From Oikopleura dioica (taxonomy: Eukaryota; Chordata; Appendicularia; Copelata; Oikopleuridae): a DNA stretch of 64,000 nt. The stretch spans positions 377,001-441,000 of the forward strand of contig OU015567.1 of NCBI GenBank assembly GCA_907165135.1, given 5' to 3'. Under the pieces are notes generated by a model that was not told where the DNA came from, made no database searches, and worked only from the letters and a program-made list of their open reading frames with translations. Shown one piece after another: positions 12,099 to 23,156 of this stretch; position 1 is the first letter of the stretch; each line of letters opens with the position of its first letter. The position numbers were made by a program, and so were the translations under genes.

Positions 12099-14117
12099 TT
12101 ATAGGGAAGTTGTTTGTGAGAAATCTGCGGTGGCATCGTTTCTTTGAGAAATATCTTTTTCATCCTCAGAAATTTCATTCCCTTCGCTCTCAATTTTCGA
12201 AAGATCTTTATTTTTCGCAAAATAAGAAGCAGCCAAGTAGCACAATCCAGCCGTTGCTTTCATCGTCAGTGCTTAAAAATGAGTTTAAATAATCAACAAT
12301 TTTCTTACGCAAGACGAGAAAAGCATGAACAAGCCCTCGATTGTCATGAATCAAGCAGTTTCCATCGGAACCGTCTTTCATTTCACTCCAGACGACGCAG
12401 GCTTCGTCGATGACAGCACCAACGACGATCGGAGCAGTGATGCTTCCGAGCAAGCACAAGATCAGGTTCAAACTCGCTGCGGTCGTCTTTTCGTCAGAAT
12501 TGAATTGGCGCAAATAAGCCGTCTGAAATCAAAATTCTTATTTCTATTTTAATCAAGCCGAAGATAACCTTGACGATCGGCAAGGGAGCATACGAAAACG
12601 CAAAAACGAAAAAGAAGCAAATAGTTATTTTCCAAAGAGAATCGCACTCAATAGCGTTTTCACAAAAGCCATCAGCAAGAGATTTGGCCACAGAATCCTC
12701 ATTGTCGCATCGACAATTGGTCAAATTGAAGTCGAGACAGCCAGCATGGCAAGGCGAAAAGTAAGTGATCGCTGATTCCTGGTCGCAAACTGGTTCGAAA
12801 ATTTCGTTTTGACAGGAACAACCCGAACGGCAAGATGATAAGTTGGAAAAATTTGAGAGAATCGAGTCTCCGTTTTTGTCGAAAACGCCGAAAATTTCTT
12901 GATTGTCGCAGGGAAATCTGTACATGCTCGGCAAGTACACCACCGATGCTGCCATTGAAGTCAGGAAACAAATGAAAAGCAACTTGCTGCTCTGCAATTT
13001 GAAAGTTCCAAAGGGAATCGGGATCAGACATCCAATAAGACCTCCGAGAGCGCATACGCCGCCGCAAAGTCCAGCTACAGAGGCGGAAATGTTGTATGTT
13101 TCTTGAAGAAGTTTCATTCCGTAGCCCATCAGAGCAGCTTATTTTAAGATTTTTATCGCCAAATTTCTTGATTTTTATTAAAAAGATTCTTTTAAAAAGT
13201 CAGAATGAGAAGATTTGAAAATCTTTCCTGTTGTAAAAAGATCGCAAATTCCACCAATCGAGCAAAACCACCAACAAGCATTTTTGAGCACAATTTTCGT
13301 CGCCTTCAATTCGCTCCCAATATCCGTTTTCTCGCTTCTTTTCCTTCCTGGCGCCCCGGGTAGAACTCTCGGGTAACCAAACAGAAAGGGGAAAGTGAGA
13401 CAAGCAATAAAGAACTGTATCAAAAATGGCAGCCACCAGGCCCCGATCCAATTTGGATCGCTCGGGTCAAGATCAACGGAGCCGTGTAGAGAAATATCCG
13501 TCCAGATGCCAAGGAAAAAAACGCTGCTGAAAAGTCCAAGCAGAGATCCAGCGACAGTACCGGCGTTGCAGATTGTTATATTCACTCCTCCCTTTTGCTC
13601 GTTTGTTTGGTCCTCTGCGGCTGTTACTCCTTTAAATAGAAGGTTCAAAATATAGCAAATCTTGATCTAACTCGCCTCTTGTCCATAAGACACTGTTACC
13701 GATTCCAGTAAGAAGCCCAGCGATGATAAAACAAGCAAGCCAGCTGGACTGATCAATTTCTCCAAAGAACTGATTATCTTTAGAAACAGAGCAAATATTC
13801 GGTTCAGACTCCTCCGCGCCTAAAATCGGAGCATTCGGAGTTACAAAATGCGGAATAAAATTGAGCGCCGCACCGAGAGCAATGGCTGCTCCGGCTGGAC
13901 CCAAAGAGCCGCCAAGAGAAATCTTCTTCGCTAACCAACTGGATGGAAAGGCAAAGGCAAGATAGCCAATGTCATAGGCAGCCATGATTAAGCCGGATTG
14001 CTTCGAGTTGAAACCAAAGCGTTTTTCAATTGTTGAAATTGAAGCTAAAAGAGCGCCGTATGGGCCGAATCCAATTGCGGCGATAATCACGGTGAGGAAG
14101 AAAACAAACCAATTCAT
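12099..14117 (-). CDS. SLCO-family organic anion transporter (OATP)
   Basis: Five exons (14117-13676, 13629-13228, 13137-12569, 12522-12309, 12271-12099) join to 599 residues. SISTIEKRFG near the N-terminus, a TRGVT segment equivalent to the conserved TLGVTYLDE, and a Kazal-like Cys-rich extracellular domain (CSCQNEIFEPVC...CHAGC) between late helices identify the family. OATPs move bile salts, steroid conjugates and other organic anions at the plasma membrane. Intron 13630-13675 is GC-AG, and intron 13138-13227 holds no GT and is read as GA-AG. The cytoplasmic tail is short and acidic. It lies divergently from SLC17 and convergently to SLC43. Confidence 0.87.
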
Positions 14118-14685
14118 CGAGTTCAAACACTTGAGAAAAAGTCATTTCCTAGTAAGAATCATGCAAATTTATACCTGCAAAAATTTAAAATAGAAAAAGA
14201 AAACATATCTTCCTTCTTCTTCTTTATTGCTCTGATTAGTTTTTTTAACATGATTTTTCTCTGAAAATTCTTTATTGAACATATTTTCTTCTCTCATTTT
14301 AAAGCAAAAGGACGGCTCTTGAACTTTTTGTAATTTTCTGTTAGACTTCATTGGCAGGAAACTAGCCGGACAGCCGGAACTTGAGCTCCCATCCGGTGGA
14401 TACAGGCCTCACTGATATAGCTTGAACCCGAGGTTGATAAGCAAAGCATAACACCGTAGCAAGAATAAAGCATTGAAATTCCTTCTCAAAAAGCAAATAC
14501 GAGCACGTCACAACTTCAAGCTATTTCTTTTACTGACCAATCTTCATCTTCAAACTCAACGAGAAACTTTTCAATACAGTGATGGAGAAATGATTAAAAA
14601 AGACATTGATGGCTTCCTTTTTTAAAACAAAAAAAGTCAAAGAAAACTATTTTGTTTTCGAAAAATTGACAGGAAGAGAAAAATA
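14118..14685. other. Shared upstream region of SLCO (-) and SLC17 (+)
   Basis: A 568 bp divergent promoter region without a supportable gene. A somewhat GC-richer stretch near 14350-14460 stands out from AT-rich flanks; nothing specific recognised. Confidence 0.4.
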
Positions 14686-16318
14686 ATGCCGGGAAGAAAA
14701 AGGCTTGAATTCACGTTTTTAGCCTCGTTGGTAACCATATTTAAATACACCTCTGAGCTAACTCTTCCCTTTACAATAACGGCCATGTCTTCTCCTCAAG
14801 ATGGCGGCACTGTGGAATCTGTCTGTACGTTGAATGGATCAGTTCCAGTTGAAAATGCGGGGAAATCAGGAAACAACGATTTTGCCTGGACAGATGAGCA
14901 GTACGGAAACATACTCGGAGCATTTTTCATCGGCTATTCAATTTCTACCATCGGATCTGCTTTCGCAACGCAGAAATATGGGTTTTATCCGTTGATCAAG
15001 GTTTTGTGCTTCGGAAGTGCAACAACAACGCTTCTTTTCCCATTTGTCGTCAGGAGATCCTACCAACTCGGATGTCTTTTACGAGTCCTACTTGGCATCT
15101 TTTCCGGTCCATATGTCCCCGCTTTGCAAGGATCATGGTACTGGTGGGGCATTCCCAGCGAATTAACGACGAATATCGCGATTCAATCGGCTGGCGTGAC
15201 GATCGGGAATATTCTTGGCTCAGTCGGAAGCGGCATGATAATCGATTCATTTGGCTGGGAATACTGCTATTACGTCGCTGGAACTTGCCAGATTTTCGTT
15301 GGTCTTCTCTGGGCGGCTATGGTTGATCCTAAGCCAGACAGAGAAAGAGAAGCATTTGGCTTTTGCGGGATAAAGAAATTGAAGATTTCAAGTAGAATGT
15401 CAAAAGAAGAAAAATCTCTGGAAGGGACAAGAAATTCTTTACTAAAAAAAATAATGATGGCTTTTTCTTGTCCAAAAACAGATAAAACATTCTCGACCAG
15501 CATCACTTCTTACAACAGAACTGCGGGATATTCCTTTCCGATCGATTATAATAGACCCTCAAGTCCTCCTCGCTCTTCTAGGATTATTCTCTTTTAACTT
15601 GATAATGAGCAGCACGATCAGCGTTCCGACATATTTGACACGCGCTTTCGGGTTGCCACTTTCGATAGTGACCTACGTTTTTGGAACAGTAGCGCTTGGA
15701 TGCTTGATTGCTAGTTTACCTTCGGCGCTAATAGGTAATGATGAAGAAGATTTTAAAAGTATGAATTTTTCCGTTTAAAGTTGATAAATTACGAAAAAAG
15801 TACAGCACGACTTTTGTTCGAAAATCAATGATTGTATTTTTCTGGATTCTGATGCTCCCGTCAGTTTGCTGCATTAAAATTTTTGGTTGCAATTTTGTTG
15901 GAGTGTCCGTCCTTTTTTCTATTTATATTATTTCAACAGCTGCTTGCGGAAGTAAGTGATAAAGTTCGACGATTGATCTGATCGAATTAACAGTAGCCGG
16001 AATACTGCCAATTGCTGCTGAGCTGTCTGCAAATTTCGGCCCGATTGTGACTGGTTTCGCCGGTGGCATCGGCAATTTTGCGGGGTTCGCTTCCACTTCG
16101 CTCATGGTTTACCTGCTCAAAGACAAAAATCAAGGTAAGTCGTCAAATCAGACGTATCGAGTGTATATATAGATGACCCCGCCAATTGGAACCAGTTTTT
16201 TGTGGCCCCGGTTGGTTTCTTTACCGTTTTCATGGGCTTTTTCCTTGCTTTTGGAAAGATAGAAGTTCGACCGTGGGCGAAGAAAAGAACGACAAATTTT
16301 CCTTTTCTGCTGAAATGA
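14686..16318 (+). CDS. SLC17-family anion/vesicular transporter
   Basis: Five exons (14686-15420, 15482-15734, 15781-15951, 15994-16134, 16173-16318) give 481 residues. The MFS protein shows SLC17 marks: FAWTDEQYGNILGAFFIGY in helix 2, an LRVLLGIFSGPYVPALQG segment corresponding to RxLxGxGxGxxxPA, and SFGWEYCYYVAG in helix 6. SLC17 members carry organic anions, sialic acid, glutamate or phosphate; the substrate here cannot be told. The first intron (15421-15481) has no GT donor and is read as GA-AG, which restores KSL/IKHSRPASLLTTELRDIPF. A 5'-truncated copy of the last three exons lies at 3170-3685. Confidence 0.85.
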
Positions 16319-16369
16319 GGAAAAAAATACACAAAAAACAATTTCACAATTTGTTTCAACTTTGTTTTT

Positions 16370-17676
16370 CTATTTAGCTTTAACGAATTTTTTCGCTTTT
16401 GCAACAGCATTGCCGAATTTCTTCTTCAAGATGACTTGCTTAGTTTTCTCAAGTCCAACATAGTAGGGTTGAGGCAAATGACTCCCGATCGGAAAGTCAG
16501 ACTCGTCGAAAAGCGGAAAATCAGTTGGGCCGTGATCATCCCCAGAATGTCTAAAGAAGTGTTTTTCTCCTCTTTTCGTTAACAGAAAAAAACATAAATG
16601 CTTGCCTGAACCAATAAAGTAGATCAAGCACTTTCACAATGGGATCGCTAACAAGTCGGATTCGCAAATGCTTCTTTACTCTAAATTTTTAGAGTAACAT
16701 TATCGGAAAACATTATCGGAGCAACAAAAATTTTCCGAGCGAGAAAATTAACCTTTCCTTGAACAAATCTTGAAGCGCCTGATTCCCAATTTTCGGGGCG
16801 GCGACACTCACAACTCGAAAATTCTCATTTTCATACTTAGGCGCTGATTATTGGCTCCGATTTTTTTTCATTTCTATACAACAGCCATTTTCACTGAAAA
16901 TTTAAAAAGTTCATCCTAGTTTTCGAGCCAATCCTAAGGAAGCGCCAACTAAACAGGCAACTGCGCCACCAAGTGAGTGGCCAACAATTAATATTTCGTC
17001 GACTGGTTTTGTTTCCAGAGTTGAATCGATAAAACTTTCAATTTTCGGCTTCAGAGCTTGAAAGCACTCGTAGAAACCGCTGTGAACGCGAGCTTCAGTT
17101 TCTTCAAATTGAACTTGGGAAATCTTTAAATCTTGCCAGACGTCTTGAAGCTCAAGTGTCCCGGCGATGGTGGCGATCGCATAAGTTTTTCCCTCAACAC
17201 CATCAATAGGCTTGTCTTTTGCATACATTAAGATGGCATCGGAGCCCGTTTCTTCGTCTCGGATGACTTCGAACTCGAAAAACTCGAATCTTTGCAGCAA
17301 TGAAGCCAAAGAAGACTAAATTAAGATTATCACTGATAACAGATATTAAAATTCTAGAACACCTTTTCGAGCTCACTTCCATGTTGCGTCACAATCTCAG
17401 TAAATTTTTTGCTGTCACCATTTTCAATTCGTGCTTCAGAGAGACTCTAGAAACGATTCTCAGTTGAAACGGGTGGTAAAATAGTATTTTTACTTGACAA
17501 TTGTAAGGAAGTGCAGATAGCCGAATAGAGAATTGAACTTTTAGGATTTTGTCGATTGAGATATTTTGGTAGTTCTCGTCTACCCACTCTTGGGCGTCAC
17601 TGTTGAACCACTCTTTTAAAAAATCAGCACAACCCATTTTAGATGAAATGCTTCCTTTTGAAGACTCGAATCGCAT
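16370..17676 (-). CDS. Class 3 lipase (alpha/beta hydrolase)
   Basis: Six exons (17676-17494, 17446-17363, 17315-16916, 16843-16753, 16680-16606, 16550-16370) join exactly in phase to 337 residues. The nucleophile elbow GHSLGGA is near residue 175, VVSVAAPKIGN follows, SDPIVKVL carries the expected Asp, and RHSGDDHG near residue 278 offers the catalytic His. No signal peptide is evident, so the enzyme is likely cytosolic or on membranes, unlike secreted fungal relatives. Introns 16844-16915 (GA-AG) and 16551-16605 (GC-AG, GCAAGC donor) are non-canonical. The stop lies about 50 bp from the SLC17 stop on the other strand. Confidence 0.85.
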
Positions 17677-17948
17677 CAAAAGAAGAGACCGGAAATCGAT
17701 ATGATAAATGCTCAGCTCATAATACTTTCTATTGTACTACCATTAATTATGCACCATAATGGTAGAGATTAACCAACGAGTTATAACTTATAAGTCTTTC
17801 CCTCATGTCAGATCATTTAGCAAGAATCAAGAAGAAATTCTTGAAAGCGAGAATAAGTTGCATAACAAAATCTATATTACAAATAATTTATTTGAAATAA
17901 ATTATGATACTTATTGTCAATAAACCGATAATAGGAAAGAAAAATCTT

Positions 17949-18248
17949 AGGGCAATTCTTTAATTTTCGCTTCTAGCTGTCATATGAAAAATGAATTGAT
18001 GGATAAATTTCTGGTTCTGCTAATTCACTTAATTTGCTTACTGAAATGAAATGTGCATAAAACAAGAGGGAATCAATCTGATGCAGGGTTGGGTGACGTT
18101 TTTCATTGATTTGCCACCGGCTTTGATTATCAGATATTACCTTTTTCTGACAGTGGCAAACTGTCACCGCCCTTGTCGTTAAATATTCACTAATCTCCCT
18201 CTTTACGAGCCTGAGTAACGTCTTATTTTTACTGTAAAGATGATTCTG
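17949..18248 (-). repeat. Source copy of the duplicated 3' flank
   Basis: Reverse-complement match of 3779-4078. It includes the final codons of the gene at 18229-19049 and its 3' flank, so this is taken as the original and the 3.8 kb copy as the duplicate. Confidence 0.7.
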
Positions 18249-19049
18249 TAAAGAACTTCTTGCACGCGTCCATCATTTCGTAAGTAACGTAAAATTCTCT
18301 CTTGAGAGGAATTCTAATTTGCGATCCTGAATGGTCGATGAGATTGTTTTGGAGAATAAATTGGGAGTCTTCAATTCGGTCTAGCACCATTTGGTGGAAA
18401 ATTATAGACCCGTCGATTCGTTGATAGGCGCCAGTTACGGTTAACGGTTGAATAAATTCAAATTCTGAATGCAGGAGGACTGAAATTTAATAACTTACTG
18501 ATAATCTTTGTTCTTTTTAATAAACCTTTTTCAAAATCAAAGTTGCCTTGTAATCCTTGATTTAATTGATCTTTGATAATATCCCATCCGCTTTTGTTCA
18601 AATATGTTTCCAATTTCAAGCGTTTTAGGAGCACTTCGATGTTGTTCGCTTGAAATTCTTGCTCGTCATTTTTTGGATTGAGATTCAAGCCAGCCAGACT
18701 CCTCGGGTAGATGATCATTGTTAACATTGTGAAGATTTGTTCGAGTATAAAATATCTTTGCAAATCTAGGTCATCGTTATATCTAAGATCATTTTTAATA
18801 GCCCATCGAATAAGCACTGTTATGGCGATTGGTACATCAAGATTGCTTTCTTTCTGGTCGAGAACATTCTTCGTTAGATTTTTGAAGTCGAAAATAATAA
18901 CGATAATAAAAAGAAATTTTTCTCTTTTTCATTAAGAAATTCATACCCTTAGTTCTTGCATTATCTGTTCTCTTTCGTCTTCTTCGAGTGGTTTGAAGTT
19001 CAAACTTTGAACATAAGACTCCAGGCTGTCTCCAGGGTTCAACCATCTC
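18229..19049 (-). CDS. Unknown protein, 3' exons well supported
   Basis: Not recognised. The last exon (18464-18229, ending FFTESSLQ), a central exon (about 18872-18499) and an upstream exon (about 19049-18956, with PLEEDEREQIMQELR) join through GT-AG introns in matching phase. The protein is soluble, rich in Leu, Asn and Asp, without membrane segments. The start is unresolved: the upstream frame meets a stop before an ATG, and a Met/Asn-rich short frame at about 19140-19060 may be the true first exon. The 3' end and flank are duplicated at 3.8 kb. Confidence 0.55.
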
Positions 19050-19140
19050 CCTAGTCTTCATTTCTTTCCATATTCATCATATTCGGTCTATTAGTGTTCA
19101 TTTCCAATAAATTTGGTCTTTCAGTCTGCATCTCCATTAT

Positions 19141-20564
19141 ATCTGGCTTAAATTTAATTTTTTTCAATAACAATTTTTCAATAAAATTGAGCGTCTCTTT
19201 CTCGATTGATTTTCAGGAAGGAAATTGTGCTTCTTTCGAAAGTTTGCTTTTTACAATCATATTTGCTTTTTGAGGGGGAATCTGAACGTTTCTGATGAAT
19301 TTAGGGTTAGGGTTTCACAAGCCCTAGCAATTAATGCCATAACCAGAGTTGGTAAAAAGTATACTTCACTCGCCCTTCGGAATGAAGTATACTTCAGGGC
19401 GTTGCAGGGCGTTGAAGGGCGTGAAGTGTACTTCCGCCCTTCCCTCTGCTTCAACCGCCCTTCCGCCCTTCACTCTACTTCAAATTGGTTCTGTCGGCCA
19501 TCAGAATCCATCCGCCAGATTTTTTTCAAATTTTGCGCTTATTGGCTCTCAGGCGCCATGATTTAAATCACGCTGATTGTGGCAGATGAAGTGGCAGCTA
19601 AAGTTTTCGATAAGAACCGATAGGGCGATGCTGCTGCGGGCCCTTTTCGCGGTGCCCCGCGTCGCGCGAGTTGCGACATGCCTCTAGTTATCGGATGATT
19701 TCAAGATACCAGTAAGCACTCGTAAAAACATTTTTTCAGAGATGAAAGATAAGTGTCTGATAGAGAACATATCGAAAAAAGAATGACGGGGTAAGACGGG
19801 CCTAGAAGATCTGCCTATTTGAAGGATAAATTCCATGTTTTTCATAATACTCATTGATTTTTTGCGAATTTTTCTTTCATATTTAAAATCAGTAGGTAAG
19901 AAAACATACTTGTCTGTAAAATCAGGAAAAACGGATGAATATTTCGGGTACATATGAATATTTCGGGTTGTAGTTGGGAAAGCGAAAATGGGGCCCTCGC
20001 GCTCCCGTGATAGTCCCTAGCCAAAACCATTGCCAAATAGACTATTTGAAATAGTCTATTCATTCACGTTTTCGAAGCTTTCCAGAACATGTTTTTTTTT
20101 TGTTATTTTTGGCGACGTTCGACGACATTAAGTGACATTCGTCGACATTTGGCGGCATTCATGGACATTTAGGAATATTCGTCGACATTTTGGGACATTC
20201 CACGACATTTAGCGACATTCGGCGACATAGTCAGTGCCAGCCAAATCTTTATTTTCAAAACAAATTTGCTTGATAAAGTTTATTTGATAAAAGTCAGTTG
20301 AAATTTCAAAGGCCTTCACAGTACAAAAAAGGTTTTACGCATAAAAGTGTTGTCGACACACACATTTTTTTAAACTCTTTCAAATCTCCTAAAGCTAGCT
20401 GTCTTTTCCGAGCATTTCGATTACCTGCGCCTGAGCTCTAGAAAATTCTGCTAGCAAGGAAAAATTGATATGAGTGGAGCGCGAAGAGAAGGGGCATGAA
20501 AAACGGGTGAAAATACGGTTCCGAATCGAGAAATTTGAAAAAGAAAAAGAGAAGCGTCCAATTT
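19141..20564. other. Intergenic, 1.4 kb, with simple repeats
   Basis: No gene supported. A patch at about 19340-19500 repeats GGGCG/CGCCC and GAAGTATACTTC-type words; a GC-rich patch is at 19620-19680. The GACATT repeat is listed separately. A continuation of the troponin T-like gene into this region (about 20290-20430) is possible. Confidence 0.35.
20105..20229 (+). repeat. GACATT-based imperfect tandem repeat
   Basis: About ten words of the form (C/G)GACATT occur at roughly 12-base spacing, alternating CGACATTTxG and GACATTCG forms. Copies are diverged and no reading frame is kept. It lies in noncoding DNA. Confidence 0.6.
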
Positions 20565-21346
20565 TTAGGCTTGAGCTTGTTTGATGGCAGCAGATCGTCG
20601 CTTGAGTCGTCGCTTCTCACCTCGTCGCTTTCGGGCAGCTTCTTTATCGTAGCCCTGCGACATCGCTGAAGAATAAATTAACACGGGTCATCGTTAAAGG
20701 GGGTGAGGTACCAAGTAGATAAATTTAAAAGCCGTTAACTGTCTATTTTTGCACAAGAAATTAATATTTTTCAAGACTTATCACCAAAGTCCCTATCTAA
20801 AAAACACGTTTATGATAAAAGGGAGGAGAAAAATAGCCCAAAATTTTGGATAAAACTTCAAAAAACGAGTCCAAGATTAATTGTCTTCAGAACACTTGAT
20901 CTAATTCAAACCATTACTTGTCGAGTTAACCCTGAATCGACAATCTTTACCCGATTTTCCGGAGTCTTTTCGACAATGATGGCAAAAGCCAGTTGAAAAA
21001 GATGGGGTACCCGATTCGAACCTGAAAGAATAGCAGCTTTTTCCTCAGCTTCGTTCGCTTTTCGCTCTTCTTCAGCCTTCTCTCGCGCTTCCTTGGCGAG
21101 TCGCTCAGCCTCGACCTTGGCCTTTTCCTTCTCCATTCGAGCGTTTTTCTGCTCTTCTCGGAGCTACAGCAATTTTAGCTTCAATAGCTATTTTGTCAAC
21201 TTTACCGCTTTTCGGTCGTTCATTCGTCCTTCAAGAGAAGTGATGTTTTCCTCATCAGCAGCTCGCTTTTGGAAGTGATCGTCGCACATTCGCTTCAACT
21301 CGGCCAAATCTCGCTCGAGTCGCTTCTTTACGAAATCGTCATCCAT
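20565..21346 (-). CDS. Troponin T-like protein, short form
   Basis: Three exons (21346-21206, 21163-21022, 20665-20565) join in phase to 127 residues. MDDDFVKKRLERDLAELKRM followed by DDHFQKRAADEE and a long Lys/Glu/Ala-rich helix matches the tropomyosin-binding half of troponin T, and ILSAMSQGYDKEAARKRRG resembles the conserved segment after it. The troponin I/C-binding C-terminal half is not seen in the frame that stops at 20565. A GC donor near 20571 or a GT donor after RKRRG could splice to downstream exons and lengthen the protein, so isoforms are possible. Role expected: thin-filament regulation in tail or heart muscle. Confidence 0.65.
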
Positions 21347-21964
21347 CGTTGAAAATTTGCTCTAGAATCGAAAATAAGCCAAGATCCCCCGCTTTATCTC
21401 TTCTATTATTATCGTCATAAAATTACGAATTTACACAAAAAATTTGAAAATTACCTCGTTCCTCGACAAGCAAAAATTGAAAAAACAAGGGTCGGGCCAA
21501 GGTGGATCCGCAGAAGACTCAACAGCTGTCTCCCCAACAGAAATCACGCCAGCTCTTGTAGCCAGGTCACAACAGCAACTGATGAGCTAACAACTTGCTG
21601 ACAGGGCGCTTTTAACTCTTGTTAGCCCTGTTTGTTGGAAAACTCGTAAATAATAAAATTATTGTCAAGATATACTGTCAAGATAGAATTGTCCTGTTTT
21701 GACATTATCATGATTGCTCATGATAAAGTTTTCTGGAAAAAAAACGATAGATGGAAAATTAAAAAAGATGTTTCCAAAGTATACTTTCCGCCCTTTCACA
21801 AGTAAATAATATGTTCTTCCTTGATTTCAAAACAAAATTTCAGCTGAAGAGAAGGAAGAAATCAAGACCAGAAAGCGCCAAAAAGAAAGCAGAAAACCTT
21901 CGATTTCGAAAGCGATTTTTAAAGTAATTTGACGATTTTTCTTCATATATTATATCTTGAATAG
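21347..21964. other. Intergenic / 5' region
   Basis: Divergent upstream region between the troponin T-like gene and the acidic-protein gene. A pyrimidine tract with AG at about 21840, followed by an open frame to 21921, may be an extra 5' exon or a trans-splice acceptor. Confidence 0.3.
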
Positions 21965-23156
21965 ATGCCATTTTACGTGGTCGAAAACGGGCGAGGTTTC
22001 AAATTTGGCGACGGCTTGATTGTCAAAAACTCCAAAAAAGAAGAATCAAAAGAGGAGGAACTTCTTGAGCCTGAAGATGTACTTCTTGTTTTTGACTTTC
22101 TTTAGAGAAAAATTAAGGGGGTGGTGGTCGAGAATCAGACTTCTTTTGACAAAATTAACGCAAAATTCTTCTTAAAAATCTTATTTTTTCTAACCGAAAA
22201 TGGGTTAAAAAGGGTTCAAATTATGTGGGCGACTTGGTCTGAAAAATATATTTTGTCAAAAAATTGTCGTTATTTTGGGTCAAAGTGGACCTGAAATCTC
22301 ATTTTATGCTATTTTTGAGAAATCATTTTCGGCTTTTTGATAATTTTCGGCTATTTTAGGCGACTAACTTGCCTAAACCATAGTTTTTGAGCTAGAAAAA
22401 AATCATAAAAGAAATATCTGAAGTTTATTCTTTGAAATACTGAAAATAAATGCCGAAAATCAAGAATCCTAGATAAATTCTCGACCACCACCCCCTTAAG
22501 GAAATGTCGGGTTTGCTAGACGCAAAAGAGCAGGCGAAAAAGAAGAATGAGACGTCTGAAGAAGGGTCAGGATCGGATTCGGAAGAAGAATCGGAAGAAG
22601 AAGGCGATCTAGAGGATGTAGAAATGTAAGAAACAAAGATGGAAAGGAGAAAGAAAGAGTTGTTTTTCAGAGACCCGGCAGAAATAGAAGCTGCGCTAGA
22701 AGTAGACGCGGACGATGGTAAGAGAGCTATTTTTAGAAATGGTATATGAGTTGATTGAAGGCGATGACAGCAATGACGACGACGCGGAGGAAGACGATCT
22801 TATTTGAGTTCAAGTATCTTCTTACTCAGCAGAATACGAGCTGAACTTTGAAACTGGATTTTGAAAATGATTTATTTGAACTCGGAAACAGCGACGAAAT
22901 CGGATCAGAACTGGACAAGGGCCTTGATCGCCTCGACTGCGCAGTGGAAGACGAAATGAAAGGTTTTCGATTGCCTGCTCATTAAAATGAATTTTGTCAT
23001 TCAATTTTGTATTCAGATAACAGCCAGCAGGTGATTTATCTGACGGACATCAGTCACTCGGCATCGATCGCTGGCGAATTTACCGATCAGGACTCGTACA
23101 TGCTCGACGAGTTTCCTGATCAAAATGGCGATCAGACGTCTTACCTGCTTGTTTAA
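21965..23156 (+). CDS. Acidic Ser/Glu/Asp-rich protein, unknown function
   Basis: Several exons share one style: MPFYVVENGRGFKFGDG at 21965, an acidic exon at 22501-22625 (SGSDSEEESEEEG), acidic exons near 22671-22718 and 22760, then about 22856-22962 and a last exon ending TSYLLV at 23156. Most junctions are GT-AG in phase; the one between DDDAEEDDL (about 22802) and DFENDLFELG (about 22857) was not solved. No domain recognised; the composition suggests a nuclear or chaperone-like regulator, but this is a guess. The first large intron contains a TTAA-bounded element (22113-22499). AATAAA follows at about 23192. Confidence 0.5.
22113..22499. mobile_element. TTAA-bounded inverted-repeat element (piggyBac-like MITE), copy 1
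   Basis: Ends are perfect 19-base inverted repeats (GGGGGTGGTGGTCGAGAAT) directly flanked by TTAA on both sides. TTAA target duplication is the signature of piggyBac-type transposition. The interior (about 345 bp) is AT-rich with no transposase, so the element is non-autonomous. It sits inside an intron of the acidic-protein gene. Confidence 0.8.
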
